DNA of 64,000 nucleotides from positions 85,057 to 149,056 of the forward strand of contig JACKBC010000011.1 of assembly GCA_020634755.1 (NCBI GenBank). The letters are read 5' to 3'. Numbering within the stretch: position 1 is the first letter of the stretch; each line of letters begins with the position of its first letter. Below, piece by piece: positions 53,054-61,066 of the stretch. A program made the position numbers and the translations under genes. The notes beneath the pieces are model-generated. The model did not search any database. It saw only the letters and a program-made list of their open reading frames with translations, and had not been told where the DNA came from. This stretch comes from Caldilineaceae bacterium. Its GTDB lineage: Bacteria; Chloroflexota; Anaerolineae; Caldilineales; Caldilineaceae.

Positions 53054-54046
53054 ATGGCCCTGCATACACAGACCTGGGAACACGATCTCTTAACGCTGGC
53101 CTATGAAGCCATGCCGCACCATACGACCCGTCATGCGCATGACGCGCATGCTTATGATGCCGCCACGTTGGCGCATGCATACCGCCACTGTGCAGCCATA
53201 ACGGCCACGCACAGTCGGTCGTTCTATCTGGCTTCTGCCCTGCTGCCGCGCGCAAAACGCCAAGCCGTGCGCGCGCTCTACGCCTTTTGTCGCGTTACGG
53301 ACGATATTGTAGATTCGGCTGCGGAAGCGCAGCGCACAAAGCCGACCCGCACCACGGATGAGTGCGCTGTGGTCGCCAAGCAGCTTCAGCAATGGCGACA
53401 GCGCATTTTACAGCGCCATCCACCGGCCGATGATGCGGTGGCCGTGGCCTGGTCTGCCGTCCGCTGTCAATATCATGTGCCGCATCGCTATGTAGAGCAG
53501 TTGATCGATGGCGTGGGGCGCGATTTGGTGCAGCGCCGCTACGCCACGTTTGACGAGTTGGCGGCCTATTGCTATGGCGTGGCCTCCACAGTGGGGCTCA
53601 TGAGCATGCACATTATTGGCTACGCGGGGGATGAGGCAATTCCACATGCCATTAAGTTGGGCGTCGCCTTGCAAATGACCAACATTTTGCGCGATATACC
53701 TGAGGATTTACGCATGGGCCGCGTCTATTTGCCGCAGGATGAACTGGCTGCATTTGACCTGGATGAAGACTATCTGGCCGCCGGCATTGTGACGCCGCGC
53801 TGGCAACGCTTTATGCGTTTTCAGATCGAACGCAATCGACAACTCTATGGCGAAGCATTGCCCGGCATTGCCTTGCTAGATCGCGACGGCCGCTTCGCCA
53901 TCCGCGCGGCAGCTGAGCTATACCGCGCCATTTTGGACGACATTGAAGCGCGCGCGTACGATGTGTTTTCCGGGCGGGCGCACGTATCTACCGCGGGCAA
54001 ACTGCGCCAATTGCCGGGCATCTGGTGGCGAAGTCAATGGAGCTGA
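53054..54046 (+). CDS. crtB: Phytoene/squalene synthase
   Basis: 330 aa. ATG ATG at 53051 and 53054 follow TAGGAG; the second has the better spacing. Trans-isoprenyl synthase motifs: [26 protein letters not shown] (first Asp-rich motif), [13 protein letters not shown], and [21 protein letters not shown] (second Asp-rich motif). It condenses two geranylgeranyl (or farnesyl) diphosphates head to head into phytoene or a related C30 product. Divergent from the CarH-like gene, it should share the light-controlled intergenic region. The adjacent desaturase supports carotenoid over hopanoid use. Confidence 0.93.
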   Translation: MALHTQTWEHDLLTLAYEAMPHHTTRHAHDAHAYDAATLAHAYRHCAAITATHSRSFYLASALLPRAKRQAVRALYAFCRVTDDIVDSAAEAQRTKPTRTTDECAVVAKQLQQWRQRILQRHPPADDAVAVAWSAVRCQYHVPHRYVEQLIDGVGRDLVQRRYATFDELAAYCYGVASTVGLMSMHIIGYAGDEAIPHAIKLGVALQMTNILRDIPEDLRMGRVYLPQDELAAFDLDEDYLAAGIVTPRWQRFMRFQIERNRQLYGEALPGIALLDRDGRFAIRAAAELYRAILDDIEARAYDVFSGRAHVSTAGKLRQLPGIWWRSQWS

Positions 54047-54069
54047 CGTGCGATAGGGTCAAATTCATA

Positions 54070-54158
54070 CCCTATGTTACGCAAGCCTAGAGGAAAGTTG
54101 GCTCGCCGACTTTCCTCTTTCTCTCTAGCAGACTGACTGTCGCGGCGTAACGTGAGTT
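54070..54158 (+). repeat. Repeat family 2 copy (well preserved)
   Basis: CCTATGTTACGCAAGCC at the left and GGCGTAACGTGAGTTTA at the right, with an internal hairpin GAGGAAAGT/ACTTTCCTC. Closely matches the copy at 44411. It lies 24 bp after the phytoene synthase stop and may be transcribed as a 3' hairpin. Confidence 0.85.
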
Positions 54159-54255
54159 TATAAAACGAAAGCGCGCGCGTGCTGGGTGTGGCCAATTGAA
54201 TGTGTTATACTGGGGCATCTACTCAGCCCAACGTGCACATGGAAGGAACCACCCT

Positions 54256-55278
54256 ATGAACCCCGCTCCCCAGACGCCGGCCTGGCATGCCCAGGTCGTT
54301 GAAGAGATCATTGACCCCAATCGTCCTATTATTGACCCACATCATCACTTATGGACCGGCAACCGCTGGACCAACGGCGCGCCCTATCTGCTGGCCGACC
54401 TGTGGGCCGACACCGAAAGCGGCCACAACATCCGCAAAACCGTCTTTGTGCAGTGCAGCGCCAGCTATCGCACCGATGGCCCTGAACACCTGAAGCCCAT
54501 TGGCGAAACCGAATTTGTGGCGGCGCAGGCCATGCAGAGCGCGCAAGCCGATGGCGATAAAGCCGTCATTGCCGGTATTGTGAGCCACGCCGATCTGCGG
54601 CTAGACAAAGCCATGCTGGATGAGGTGCTGGATGCGCATGAAGCAGCCGGGCAGGGGCTCTTCCGCGGTATTCGTCACGCCGGTTCACGGCACCCCCAGC
54701 CAGAGACTGCCTACGGACCGGGGAACAATCCACCGGGGCTCTTTACCGATCCAGCGTTTCAGGCCGGCGTGCGCCACCTGGGCCGTCGCGGCTACACGTA
54801 TGAAAGCTGGCACTATCACTTTCAGCTCGCCGACTTCCGTGCGCTGGCCCAATCCGCACCCGACACCACCATAATCCTGGATCACTTTGGCACGCCGCTG
54901 GGCCACGGCGAGTATGCGGATCAGCGTGAGGAGATTTTCAAGCAGTGGCAAAAGGATATGGCCGCGCTGGCCGAATGCCCCAATGTCTACGCCAAGCTGG
55001 GCGGCCTGGCCATGCCGGACAACGGCTTTGGCTGGCACGAAGCCGCTCGCCCCGCCACATCTGACGAACTGGTGGCGGCGCAGAAACGCTATTATTTGCA
55101 CACCATTGAGTGCTTTGGTCCCGACCGCTGCATGTTCGAGAGCAACTTCCCGGTGGATAAATTGTCCATTGGCTATCCAATTGTGTGGAATGCCTTTAAG
55201 AAGATGGCGGCGGACTTTTCCGAGGCGGAAAAGCATGCGTTGTTTTATGGCACGGCGGCAAAGGTGTATCGAATATAA
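54256..55278 (+). CDS. Amidohydrolase-2 family hydrolase (lactonase-like)
   Basis: 340 aa; the ATG at 54256 has GGAAGGA upstream. TIM-barrel metal-dependent hydrolase of PF04909: IIDPHHHLWTG near the N-terminus (H-x-H metal site), IILDHFGTPLG, VYAKLGGLAMP and CMFESNFPVDKLS near the C-terminus (the conserved Asp region). Related proteins hydrolyse sugar lactones (fuconolactonase-like) or dicarbonyl compounds. Followed within ~110 bp by a sulfatase gene, suggesting use of sulfated sugars or polysaccharide fragments (inference). No signal peptide is present, so it is cytoplasmic. Confidence 0.9.
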   Translation: MNPAPQTPAWHAQVVEEIIDPNRPIIDPHHHLWTGNRWTNGAPYLLADLWADTESGHNIRKTVFVQCSASYRTDGPEHLKPIGETEFVAAQAMQSAQADGDKAVIAGIVSHADLRLDKAMLDEVLDAHEAAGQGLFRGIRHAGSRHPQPETAYGPGNNPPGLFTDPAFQAGVRHLGRRGYTYESWHYHFQLADFRALAQSAPDTTIILDHFGTPLGHGEYADQREEIFKQWQKDMAALAECPNVYAKLGGLAMPDNGFGWHEAARPATSDELVAAQKRYYLHTIECFGPDRCMFESNFPVDKLSIGYPIVWNAFKKMAADFSEAEKHALFYGTAAKVYRI

Positions 55279-55390
55279 TAGGGCCTCCAGAAAGTTGCGA
55301 GATAGCGGCGGTTGAGTAGCCCCGGCAGTTTGGGGCGTATCGAAACCAAAGCGGCTTGTTCCTCAACAAATCTCAAAGTACCTGACAATC

Positions 55391-56848
55391 ATGCAAAAAC
55401 CCAACCTCCTCTTCATTCTCACCGACGATCAAGGCTACTGGGCAATGGGCTGTGCGGGCAACTCAGAGATCCGTACACCCAATTTGGACCGGCTGGCGGC
55501 CAACGGACTGCGCTTTGAAAACTTCTTTTGCGCCTCTCCTGTCTGCTCGCCGGCGCGCGCTTCCATCCTCACCGGGCGCATTCCGTCCCAGCACGGCGTG
55601 CAGGATTTTCTGCGTGGCGGCAACTCCAATCTGCTGGGCGACGGCGATGCCGCCATTGAATATCTGCACGGCCAAACGGCTTACACCGATCTGCTGGCCC
55701 AGGCCGGTTATTCCTGCGGGCTGAGCGGCAAGTGGCACCTGGGCTATGCCGAAAAGCCGCAAAAGAGCTTTGCCTATTGGAACGTCCACGCCACCGGCAG
55801 CGGTCCCTATTACCACGCCCCCATGATCGAACATGGCCGGCTTTACGAGCCCCAGGCCTACGTCACGGACCTGATTACCCATAATGCCTTGGGGTTTCTG
55901 GCGGCCCACAAAGAAAACCAGCGGCCTTTCTGCCTCAACGTTCACTACACCGCGCCCCATGCGCCGTGGGGCCGCGAACATCATCCGCCGGCCCTGTATG
56001 ATGACTACTTCCACAACTGCGCCTTTGCCTCTGTGCCCGATGAACCCATGCATCGGCAGCATTTGGCCAAAGAGGGCGCGGCCGGCTCGCTGGGCTTTAC
56101 GCCCGAGTCGCGGCGGGCCACGCTGAGCGGCTATTTTGCCGCCGTCACCGCCATGGATGCCAACGTGGGGCGGCTGCTGGATTGGCTGGAGGAGCATAGC
56201 TTATTGGAGGAGACGCTGGTGATCTTTACCAGCGACAACGGCATGAACATGGGCCACCACGGCATCTACGGCAAGGGCAACGGCACCTTTCCGCCCAACA
56301 TGTTCGACACGTCGGTGAAAGTGCCCACCATTATATCGCGGCGAGGCCACATTCCACAGGGCCAGGTGATCCGTTCGCTGCACAGCCATTATGATTTAAT
56401 GCCCACGCTGCTCGACTATTTGGGCATTGAGAATCCCGAGGCCGATATGTTGCCCGGGCATAGCTTTGCGCCCATCTTGCGGGGTGAGCCAGCGGGAGAA
56501 GAAGCGCCCATTGTGGTCTTTGATGAATATGGCCCCACGCGCATGATCCGCACGGCAGCCTGGAAATATGTTCATCGCTATCCATACGGCCCCCACGAGC
56601 TGTACGACCTGGTCAACGACCCCAACGAGCGGCGCAATATCATTGCGGAATCTGCACATTCGTCAAGACGCCAGGAGCTGCAAGCCGAGCTGGAAAGCTG
56701 GTTTGTGCGCTACGCCGACCCCCAGCGCGACGGCGCGCGCGAGGCCGTCATGGGTCGCGGTCAACTCGATGTGGTGGGACCGGCCGCCCAAGGTCGCCAG
56801 CGCTTTGGCGATGATGTGGTGTATGCCGCACATGAACGGGAAGATTGA
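55391..56848 (+). CDS. Sulfatase (type I, formylglycine-dependent)
   Basis: 485 aa. PNLLFILTDDQGYWAMG gives the paired metal-binding aspartates. PVCSPARASILTG has the C-x-P-x-R consensus, with Cys52 expected to be converted to formylglycine. SGKWHLGY is the substrate/metal lysine-histidine loop, and IFTSDNGMNMGHHG the second D-N metal pair. It hydrolyses sulfate esters, probably of sugars. No signal peptide is evident, so it is probably cytoplasmic, unlike most exported polysaccharide sulfatases. Maturation would need an FGE or anSME enzyme, which is not in this window. Confidence 0.93.
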   Translation: MQKPNLLFILTDDQGYWAMGCAGNSEIRTPNLDRLAANGLRFENFFCASPVCSPARASILTGRIPSQHGVQDFLRGGNSNLLGDGDAAIEYLHGQTAYTDLLAQAGYSCGLSGKWHLGYAEKPQKSFAYWNVHATGSGPYYHAPMIEHGRLYEPQAYVTDLITHNALGFLAAHKENQRPFCLNVHYTAPHAPWGREHHPPALYDDYFHNCAFASVPDEPMHRQHLAKEGAAGSLGFTPESRRATLSGYFAAVTAMDANVGRLLDWLEEHSLLEETLVIFTSDNGMNMGHHGIYGKGNGTFPPNMFDTSVKVPTIISRRGHIPQGQVIRSLHSHYDLMPTLLDYLGIENPEADMLPGHSFAPILRGEPAGEEAPIVVFDEYGPTRMIRTAAWKYVHRYPYGPHELYDLVNDPNERRNIIAESAHSSRRQELQAELESWFVRYADPQRDGAREAVMGRGQLDVVGPAAQGRQRFGDDVVYAAHERED

Positions 56849-56874
56849 GTAATCGGGTTCATGGCGCGGTGAAG

Positions 56875-57363
56875 TTATGCGCCGGCAACTGGTGGCTCGT
56901 CGTCGCTTGGTGATGGCTGCTCGTTGGACGAACTGCGGTCATAATAGTGATTGTGGGTCACGTTGACCTGTGCGCCTTGGCCAATGGCCACGCCGGATGT
57001 GTCAGAGATATTGCCCACGCTTGTCTTGTCCCCGCCTACCTGATCGCCGCTCGACTGTCCAGGCACGGAGTGGTTAGCGCTTGTGGTGGATGGTGCAATG
57101 CCGCTGTGCTCCGCAATGGCCTTGAGCGCCGGATTGCCGGAGTTGGCGCGCAACGCGCCGCTGACCAATTCCTGCGTGCGGCCGCGCGCCTCGGCCCAGC
57201 TGATTAGGTTAAAGACCACTGCGCTCAGATTGCGACCGCCGGCAATGGCATTGAGGTTTTCTTCCAGTTCAAAGCTAACCATCTGCTCCAGATCAGCTTG
57301 GGTGGGAAATGCCGAAAGCAGCGCTTCTTGCAGTTGTTTGTATTGTGCGCCGGAAAGTTTCAT
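56875..57363 (-). CDS. EAD1-domain protein with polar beta-repeat tail
   Basis: 162 aa. Residues ~1-85 match effector-associated domain 1: LSGAQYKQLQEALLSAFP, ADLEQMVSFELEENLNAIA, LSAVVFNLISWAEARGR and GNPALKAIAE. EAD1 is a death-fold-like adaptor module that brings together effectors and sensors in bacterial conflict systems. The tail (~105-140) has a short-period pattern (GDKTSVGNISDTSGVAIG, AQVNVTHNHYYD) seen behind EAD, CHAT and TIR modules, then a Pro/Ser/acidic end. No effector gene such as a protease, TIR or STAND ATPase lies next to it, so its partner may be elsewhere. Convergent with the sulfatase. Confidence 0.8.
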   Translation of the reverse strand: MKLSGAQYKQLQEALLSAFPTQADLEQMVSFELEENLNAIAGGRNLSAVVFNLISWAEARGRTQELVSGALRANSGNPALKAIAEHSGIAPSTTSANHSVPGQSSGDQVGGDKTSVGNISDTSGVAIGQGAQVNVTHNHYYDRSSSNEQPSPSDDEPPVAGA

Positions 57364-57735
57364 GATGCGAGATTCACGTATTTTGTAGGGGCGCTGCTTG
57401 CTGCGCCCGCCTGATTTTGTTTGCGCAGGTTTGCGGGCGCAGCGAGCGGCGCCCCTACTATTATATTAGACGCTGTGGAGGGCCAATAACTGTGACCAGA
57501 TTATACAGGAATTTGCGGGCAAATGGCAATGGTTGATTTTAGAGCCAAGTCTGTCTGATAGACGAGACCGCCGTGCGGCGCACCGGTTGCAGAGTGCGCG
57601 GCGAAACAGCCGCTTCGTTGTCCGGTGCGCCGCCCATGCCGATGAGGAGATTGTCTCGTTGACCCGCCTGCGTCGTACGGCCCGACGGGGGGCCGTGAGT
57701 TTGAATGTGTTTGCGGGCCGTGCGACGCAGGCTAT
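57364..57735. other. Highly structured intergenic region
   Basis: 372 bp between two - strand genes. It holds a 26-bp arm hairpin starting GTAGGGGCGC (57385-57410 with 57433-57458, two mismatches), a 12-bp hairpin GCGGCGCACCGG with exact partner (57575-57633), and a 19-bp hairpin GCCTGCGTCGTACGGCCCG with partner (57666-57732, one mismatch). The last abuts the 3' end of the MBL hydrolase gene and may terminate it. Small open frames across the hairpins on both strands mirror each other and are not convincing genes. Confidence 0.65.
57666..57732 (-). terminator. Large GC-rich hairpin at the 3' end of the catabolic run
   Basis: Arms of 19 nt (57666-57684 and 57714-57732) with a single G.U-compatible mismatch lie directly downstream of the MBL hydrolase stop. 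The inner CGGCCC...GGGCCG adds a nested stem. No U-tract is present. Confidence 0.45.
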
Positions 57736-58497
57736 TCAGACCACGTAACACGCATTGTCGTCCGGTACGTCCACGGGCCCATGAAAAAGCGCTTGCGCTT
57801 CGGCCAGCATCTTTGCGGGCGTGGCGTAGCGGGCCAGGTGGACGAGGCCCAATTGTTTGGCGCCAGCCTGCTGCGCCATGACGGCCGCTTCATCGGCCGT
57901 GGGGTGGGCCAGTTTGCGTAGGTCGGCCACGATGGCCGGATCCTCCTCTTGCGCGGCGCAGATGGCGTCGCACAGAAAGAGATCGGCGTCGCGGGCGCAA
58001 GCGATCAGGTTTTCGCACGGCACGCTGTCGGCGCTATAGGCGAAGATTTTGCCGCCGTGAGTCAGGCGCACCGCGTAGGTGGTCACCCGGTGCTGCACTT
58101 CGAAAAACTCTACCTGATAGCCCCCAATGTCATAGCTCGCCCCTGGCGCCACCGGGTGAAAGCTGGTCTGATCCAGCACGCGGTAGGCGATTTCGCCATA
58201 GGTCAACTCAATGAGCTGGCGGGCGGCGTCCAGCGTGTCCGTTGGGCCGTAGAGATGCAGCGGCTGCACGGCAATAGCTAGCGGCAGCACGCCGCCAATG
58301 TGGTCGCCGTGGCGGTGAGTGAGAATGGCGTGATGCTGGTGCAGCGGCTTGCCCAGCGCATGCAGCCGCCGAATCAGCTCGTTGCCGCTGCACGTGTCGA
58401 TGAGCAGCGGTTGGGCGCCCTCCGCTTCGACCAAAATGCCCATGGTGGCGCGCGTATAGGCCAGCGGCGCCCCGGTGCCTAGCGTGTATATCTTCAT
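57736..58497 (-). CDS. MBL-fold metallo-hydrolase (RNase Z/AtsA-like)
   Basis: 253 aa; the ATG at 58497 overlaps the upstream stop (ATGA). MKIYTLGTGAPLAYTRA opens the fold and LTHRHGDHIGG is the H-x-H-x-D-H zinc motif. FAYSADSVPCENLIACARDADLFLCDA carries the later Asp region (in segments FAYSADS, DADLFLCDA) and LVHLARYATP the final histidine. The pattern fits the RNase Z/arylsulfatase-AtsA side of the superfamily, as a small-molecule ester or lactone hydrolase. A tRNA-processing role is unlikely in this catabolic run. The frame continues upstream into the neighbouring gene, but that part is out of phase with domain sequence. Confidence 0.88.
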   Translation of the reverse strand: MKIYTLGTGAPLAYTRATMGILVEAEGAQPLLIDTCSGNELIRRLHALGKPLHQHHAILTHRHGDHIGGVLPLAIAVQPLHLYGPTDTLDAARQLIELTYGEIAYRVLDQTSFHPVAPGASYDIGGYQVEFFEVQHRVTTYAVRLTHGGKIFAYSADSVPCENLIACARDADLFLCDAICAAQEEDPAIVADLRKLAHPTADEAAVMAQQAGAKQLGLVHLARYATPAKMLAEAQALFHGPVDVPDDNACYVV

Positions 58498-59327
58498 GCT
58501 AGCTTCCAGACGCGGCTGGCCGTGCCGCCGAAGATAGCATCCTGTTCGGCCTGGCTCAGCGTAGAGGCCCAGGCGCGCGGCACGGCCAACGCGTTGTCGT
58601 ACCCTTCGCGGCTGCTGACGGGCGGCCAGTCGCTGCCCCACATAATGCGCTCGGGGCCAAATGCCTCTAGCACCAGGTCGGCCAGCGGTGGGATCTGGTC
58701 AAAAAGGGCTGGGGCGCGGCTGGCCAGGGCGGCGTCCAGTTCAGCTTGATTTTCGCCCAGCGCGCCGTGGAAGAGCGTGGTCAGGTTGTAAAATTCACCA
58801 AAGCCGGGCAGCTTAATGGTCAAATTGGGGAAGCGCGCCAGCGCCAGCGCCTTTTTAAAATTGGCATAGGGCGGCTGTAAATCAAGCTTGGCCCCGGCCA
58901 GATGTTCAATGACAATGGACAACGTGGGGAATGTTGCCACGACTCGGGCAAATTCAGCGCTCAGGAGCGACTCTATGCTGCACCGTGCGCTCACCACCAG
59001 CCCCAATTCGCTGGCCGTGCGCCACTGGATTAGCGGGTCGGCGCCCGTGGCTAGGTCATCGACAGCCAGCCGTAGGCCGCCGATCCCCTGTGCGGCCCAC
59101 GTGCGGATGGCCGCGCCATCATCGTTCGGCGGGACGATCATGGCGGCGGCAAAGCGGCCAGGGTGGCGGCGCAGGCAATCGACCAGATAGCTGTTGTCGC
59201 TGTTGCCCATATATTGGATGAAGACCGCGCCGTCCACCCCGGCGCGGTTCATGTGGTAAATGAGCGTTTCCAGCGGTTCATATTTGTGCAGGCCCACGTG
59301 ACAGTGGGTGTCAATAATATGGGCCAT
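58494..59327 (-). CDS. Amidohydrolase-2 family hydrolase
   Basis: 277 aa. AHIIDTHCHVGLHKYEPLE provides the H-x-H metal site, IVIEHLAGAKLD the central His, and ERIMWGSDWPPVSSREGY the W-G-S-D-W-P block with the catalytic Asp. This is the lactonase-like branch of PF04909 (compare L-rhamnono- and fucono-lactonases). It overlaps the upstream PhyH gene by one base (TAATG) and the downstream MBL gene by four, so the three are translationally coupled. Hydrolysis of a lactone made by a nearby dehydrogenase is a reasonable guess. Confidence 0.9.
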   Translation of the reverse strand: MAHIIDTHCHVGLHKYEPLETLIYHMNRAGVDGAVFIQYMGNSDNSYLVDCLRRHPGRFAAAMIVPPNDDGAAIRTWAAQGIGGLRLAVDDLATGADPLIQWRTASELGLVVSARCSIESLLSAEFARVVATFPTLSIVIEHLAGAKLDLQPPYANFKKALALARFPNLTIKLPGFGEFYNLTTLFHGALGENQAELDAALASRAPALFDQIPPLADLVLEAFGPERIMWGSDWPPVSSREGYDNALAVPRAWASTLSQAEQDAIFGGTASRVWKLA

Positions 59328-60172
59328 TACGCCATCACCGCCTCTTCACCCAAATGCTCGCGGATCCAGCCGCGCAGGGGCACATCTTCATCGCGCGGCG
59401 AGGAATAGCCGTGGCCGCCGGAGGGGCTGTACCCCAGCAGCTGGCGCTGGATTGGATCGCAGCGCTCAAAATAGTGCGCCACCGTCATGTCATCACGCGG
59501 GCGCAGCCAGCGATAGCTATAGCCGTAGAAAAGCACTTTGCGCGGTCCTGTCCACGTATTGGCGCTGGAGCGATGCCAGATGCGCCGGTCAAAGAAGACG
59601 GCATCGCCCGGCCCGGCGCGCACGATCTCCGTACCCTCGGGGTCGTGGCCATTGGTAACCGGTTGCGTATTGGTGGTGTGGCTGCCCGGCAGCACGTAGA
59701 GATTGGCCCGGCCTGGTTCCGTGGTGTCGGTGAGAAAGAAGGCCACCTTGAGCGAAATGCGCGGTTGGGGTGTGGTTTCCAATTCGCGGTTGAGTCGGCC
59801 ACTGTCCTGATGCCAGTTGAGCGTACCCATTTTGGTGGCGGCGCCTTCAGGGCGCGGGGGCGTAATAATGGTGTGCGAATGGTAAAGCTGAATGTTCCAA
59901 CCCAGGATGCCCCACACTTTGGGTAGCGTGGTAGGGCAGTCCAGCAGTTCCAAAAATGCGTCATCCTTGCCAATAAAATCGAGGATGTTAATGGCCGTGT
60001 GTGGTTCGACGCCATTGGCGGCGCGATATTCTGTCTCTACGCGATCGAGCGCCGTGTTGAGTCGCGCCACCGTTTCTGGGGAGATGGCGTTGCGCACAAC
60101 AAAATAACCGTCGCGGTCGAACGCCGCGCGTTCTGCCTCGGTGAGGCTGTGTTGCAGGGAGCTAATATCCAT
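59327..60172 (-). CDS. Phytanoyl-CoA dioxygenase (PhyH) family oxygenase
   Basis: 281 aa. Double-stranded beta-helix Fe(II)/2-oxoglutarate oxygenase: FDRDGYFVVRNAIS is the usual N-terminal PhyH opening, NWHQDSGRLN the H-x-D iron motif, and RRIWHRSSANTWTGPRKV holds the distal histidine and the 2-oxoglutarate-binding arginine. These enzymes hydroxylate small molecules, often in secondary or sugar-acid catabolism. It heads a coupled trio with the amidohydrolase and MBL genes. The substrate is unknown. Confidence 0.9.
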   Translation of the reverse strand: MDISSLQHSLTEAERAAFDRDGYFVVRNAISPETVARLNTALDRVETEYRAANGVEPHTAINILDFIGKDDAFLELLDCPTTLPKVWGILGWNIQLYHSHTIITPPRPEGAATKMGTLNWHQDSGRLNRELETTPQPRISLKVAFFLTDTTEPGRANLYVLPGSHTTNTQPVTNGHDPEGTEIVRAGPGDAVFFDRRIWHRSSANTWTGPRKVLFYGYSYRWLRPRDDMTVAHYFERCDPIQRQLLGYSPSGGHGYSSPRDEDVPLRGWIREHLGEEAVMA

Positions 60173-60246
60173 TGGTTTCTCCTAGAATATAAAATGTAGA
60201 CTGTACAATACAAAATAGGCACAAAAGTACAGAAATCACAAAAGGA

Positions 60247-61035
60247 TTACGCCCACGCGCCCTTGGCCATCAATCCGCCATCCACATTGACATAGGAACC
60301 GGTCATAAAGGAAGCGTCATCGCTGGCCAGAAAGAGCATGGCTTTGGCAATATCGGCCGGCGTGCCAATGCGGCCAATGGGGTGGGCCGCCGCCCACTCA
60401 CCGCGCAAATCGTCGACGCTGAGTCCCTTGGCGGCGGCAGCCTCGGCCACCAGCGGCGTGTCAATGGTGCCGGGGTTGACGGCCAGCACGCGGATGTTGT
60501 CTTTGGCAAAGTCGAGCGCCAGCTGACGCGTTAGCGACAGATCCGCCCCTTTGCTGGCGGCATAGGCCGGCACATCATAAGCCGACTGCAATCCCTGCAC
60601 GCTGGCCGTGTTGATGATGACCCCGCCGCCGCGCTTGCGCATTTCCGGCACGCAATATTTGGTCATGAGGAAGCGGCTTTTGACGTTGACGTCCATAATG
60701 CGATCCCACATCTCTTCGGGCAATTCGTCGGCGGGCAAGTAGCTGGCCGGCGGCTGGATACCCGCGTTGTTGCAGACTACATCCACGCCACCCCAATAGG
60801 AGACGGCTGTTTCCACCAGTTCGCGGCAGGGGATGGCTTTGGAAATATCGGCCTCGCGAAAACGCAATTCGCCCTTGAGCGCCGCGCCATCCTTCTCCAA
60901 CTGTTGACCCGCCGCTACATCCACATCTGCCGCCAGCACATTGGCGCCCGCCTCGGCAAAGGCCAGGCTAATGCCGCGCCCAATGCCCTTGGCCCCGCCG
61001 GTGACAATGACAACTTTCCCGCTGTAATCGTACAT
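60247..61035 (-). CDS. Short-chain dehydrogenase/reductase
   Basis: 262 aa; the ATG at 61035 is preceded by AAAGGAGA, whereas the longer frame from 61104 has none. VIVTGGAKGIGRGISLAFA (cofactor motif), ADVDV with strand-2 aspartate (NAD preference), CNNAGIQPPAS, NTASVQGLQS (catalytic Ser) and PAYAASKGADLS (Tyr, Lys). Closing FMTGSYVNVDGGLMAKGAWA is typical of sugar/aldose dehydrogenases. It lies between the aldo/keto reductase and PhyH genes in the same - strand run. Lactone formation upstream of the amidohydrolase would fit. Confidence 0.92.
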   Translation of the reverse strand: MYDYSGKVVIVTGGAKGIGRGISLAFAEAGANVLAADVDVAAGQQLEKDGAALKGELRFREADISKAIPCRELVETAVSYWGGVDVVCNNAGIQPPASYLPADELPEEMWDRIMDVNVKSRFLMTKYCVPEMRKRGGGVIINTASVQGLQSAYDVPAYAASKGADLSLTRQLALDFAKDNIRVLAVNPGTIDTPLVAEAAAAKGLSVDDLRGEWAAAHPIGRIGTPADIAKAMLFLASDDASFMTGSYVNVDGGLMAKGAWA

Positions 61036-61066
61036 GGGTTTCTCCTTTGGTTTGTAGTGCTTATTG

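Noticed and set aside
57533..57751. Two overlapping small open frames on opposite strands
   Set aside because: Both lie across GC-rich hairpins, and the inverted repeats make each strand look open. No ribosome-binding site or domain.
57736..58641. Longer N-terminus for the MBL hydrolase starting at 58641
   Set aside because: The extra 48 codons overlap the amidohydrolase gene and encode arginine-rich sequence without domain similarity. The ATG at 58497 gives the standard fold start and an ATGA overlap.
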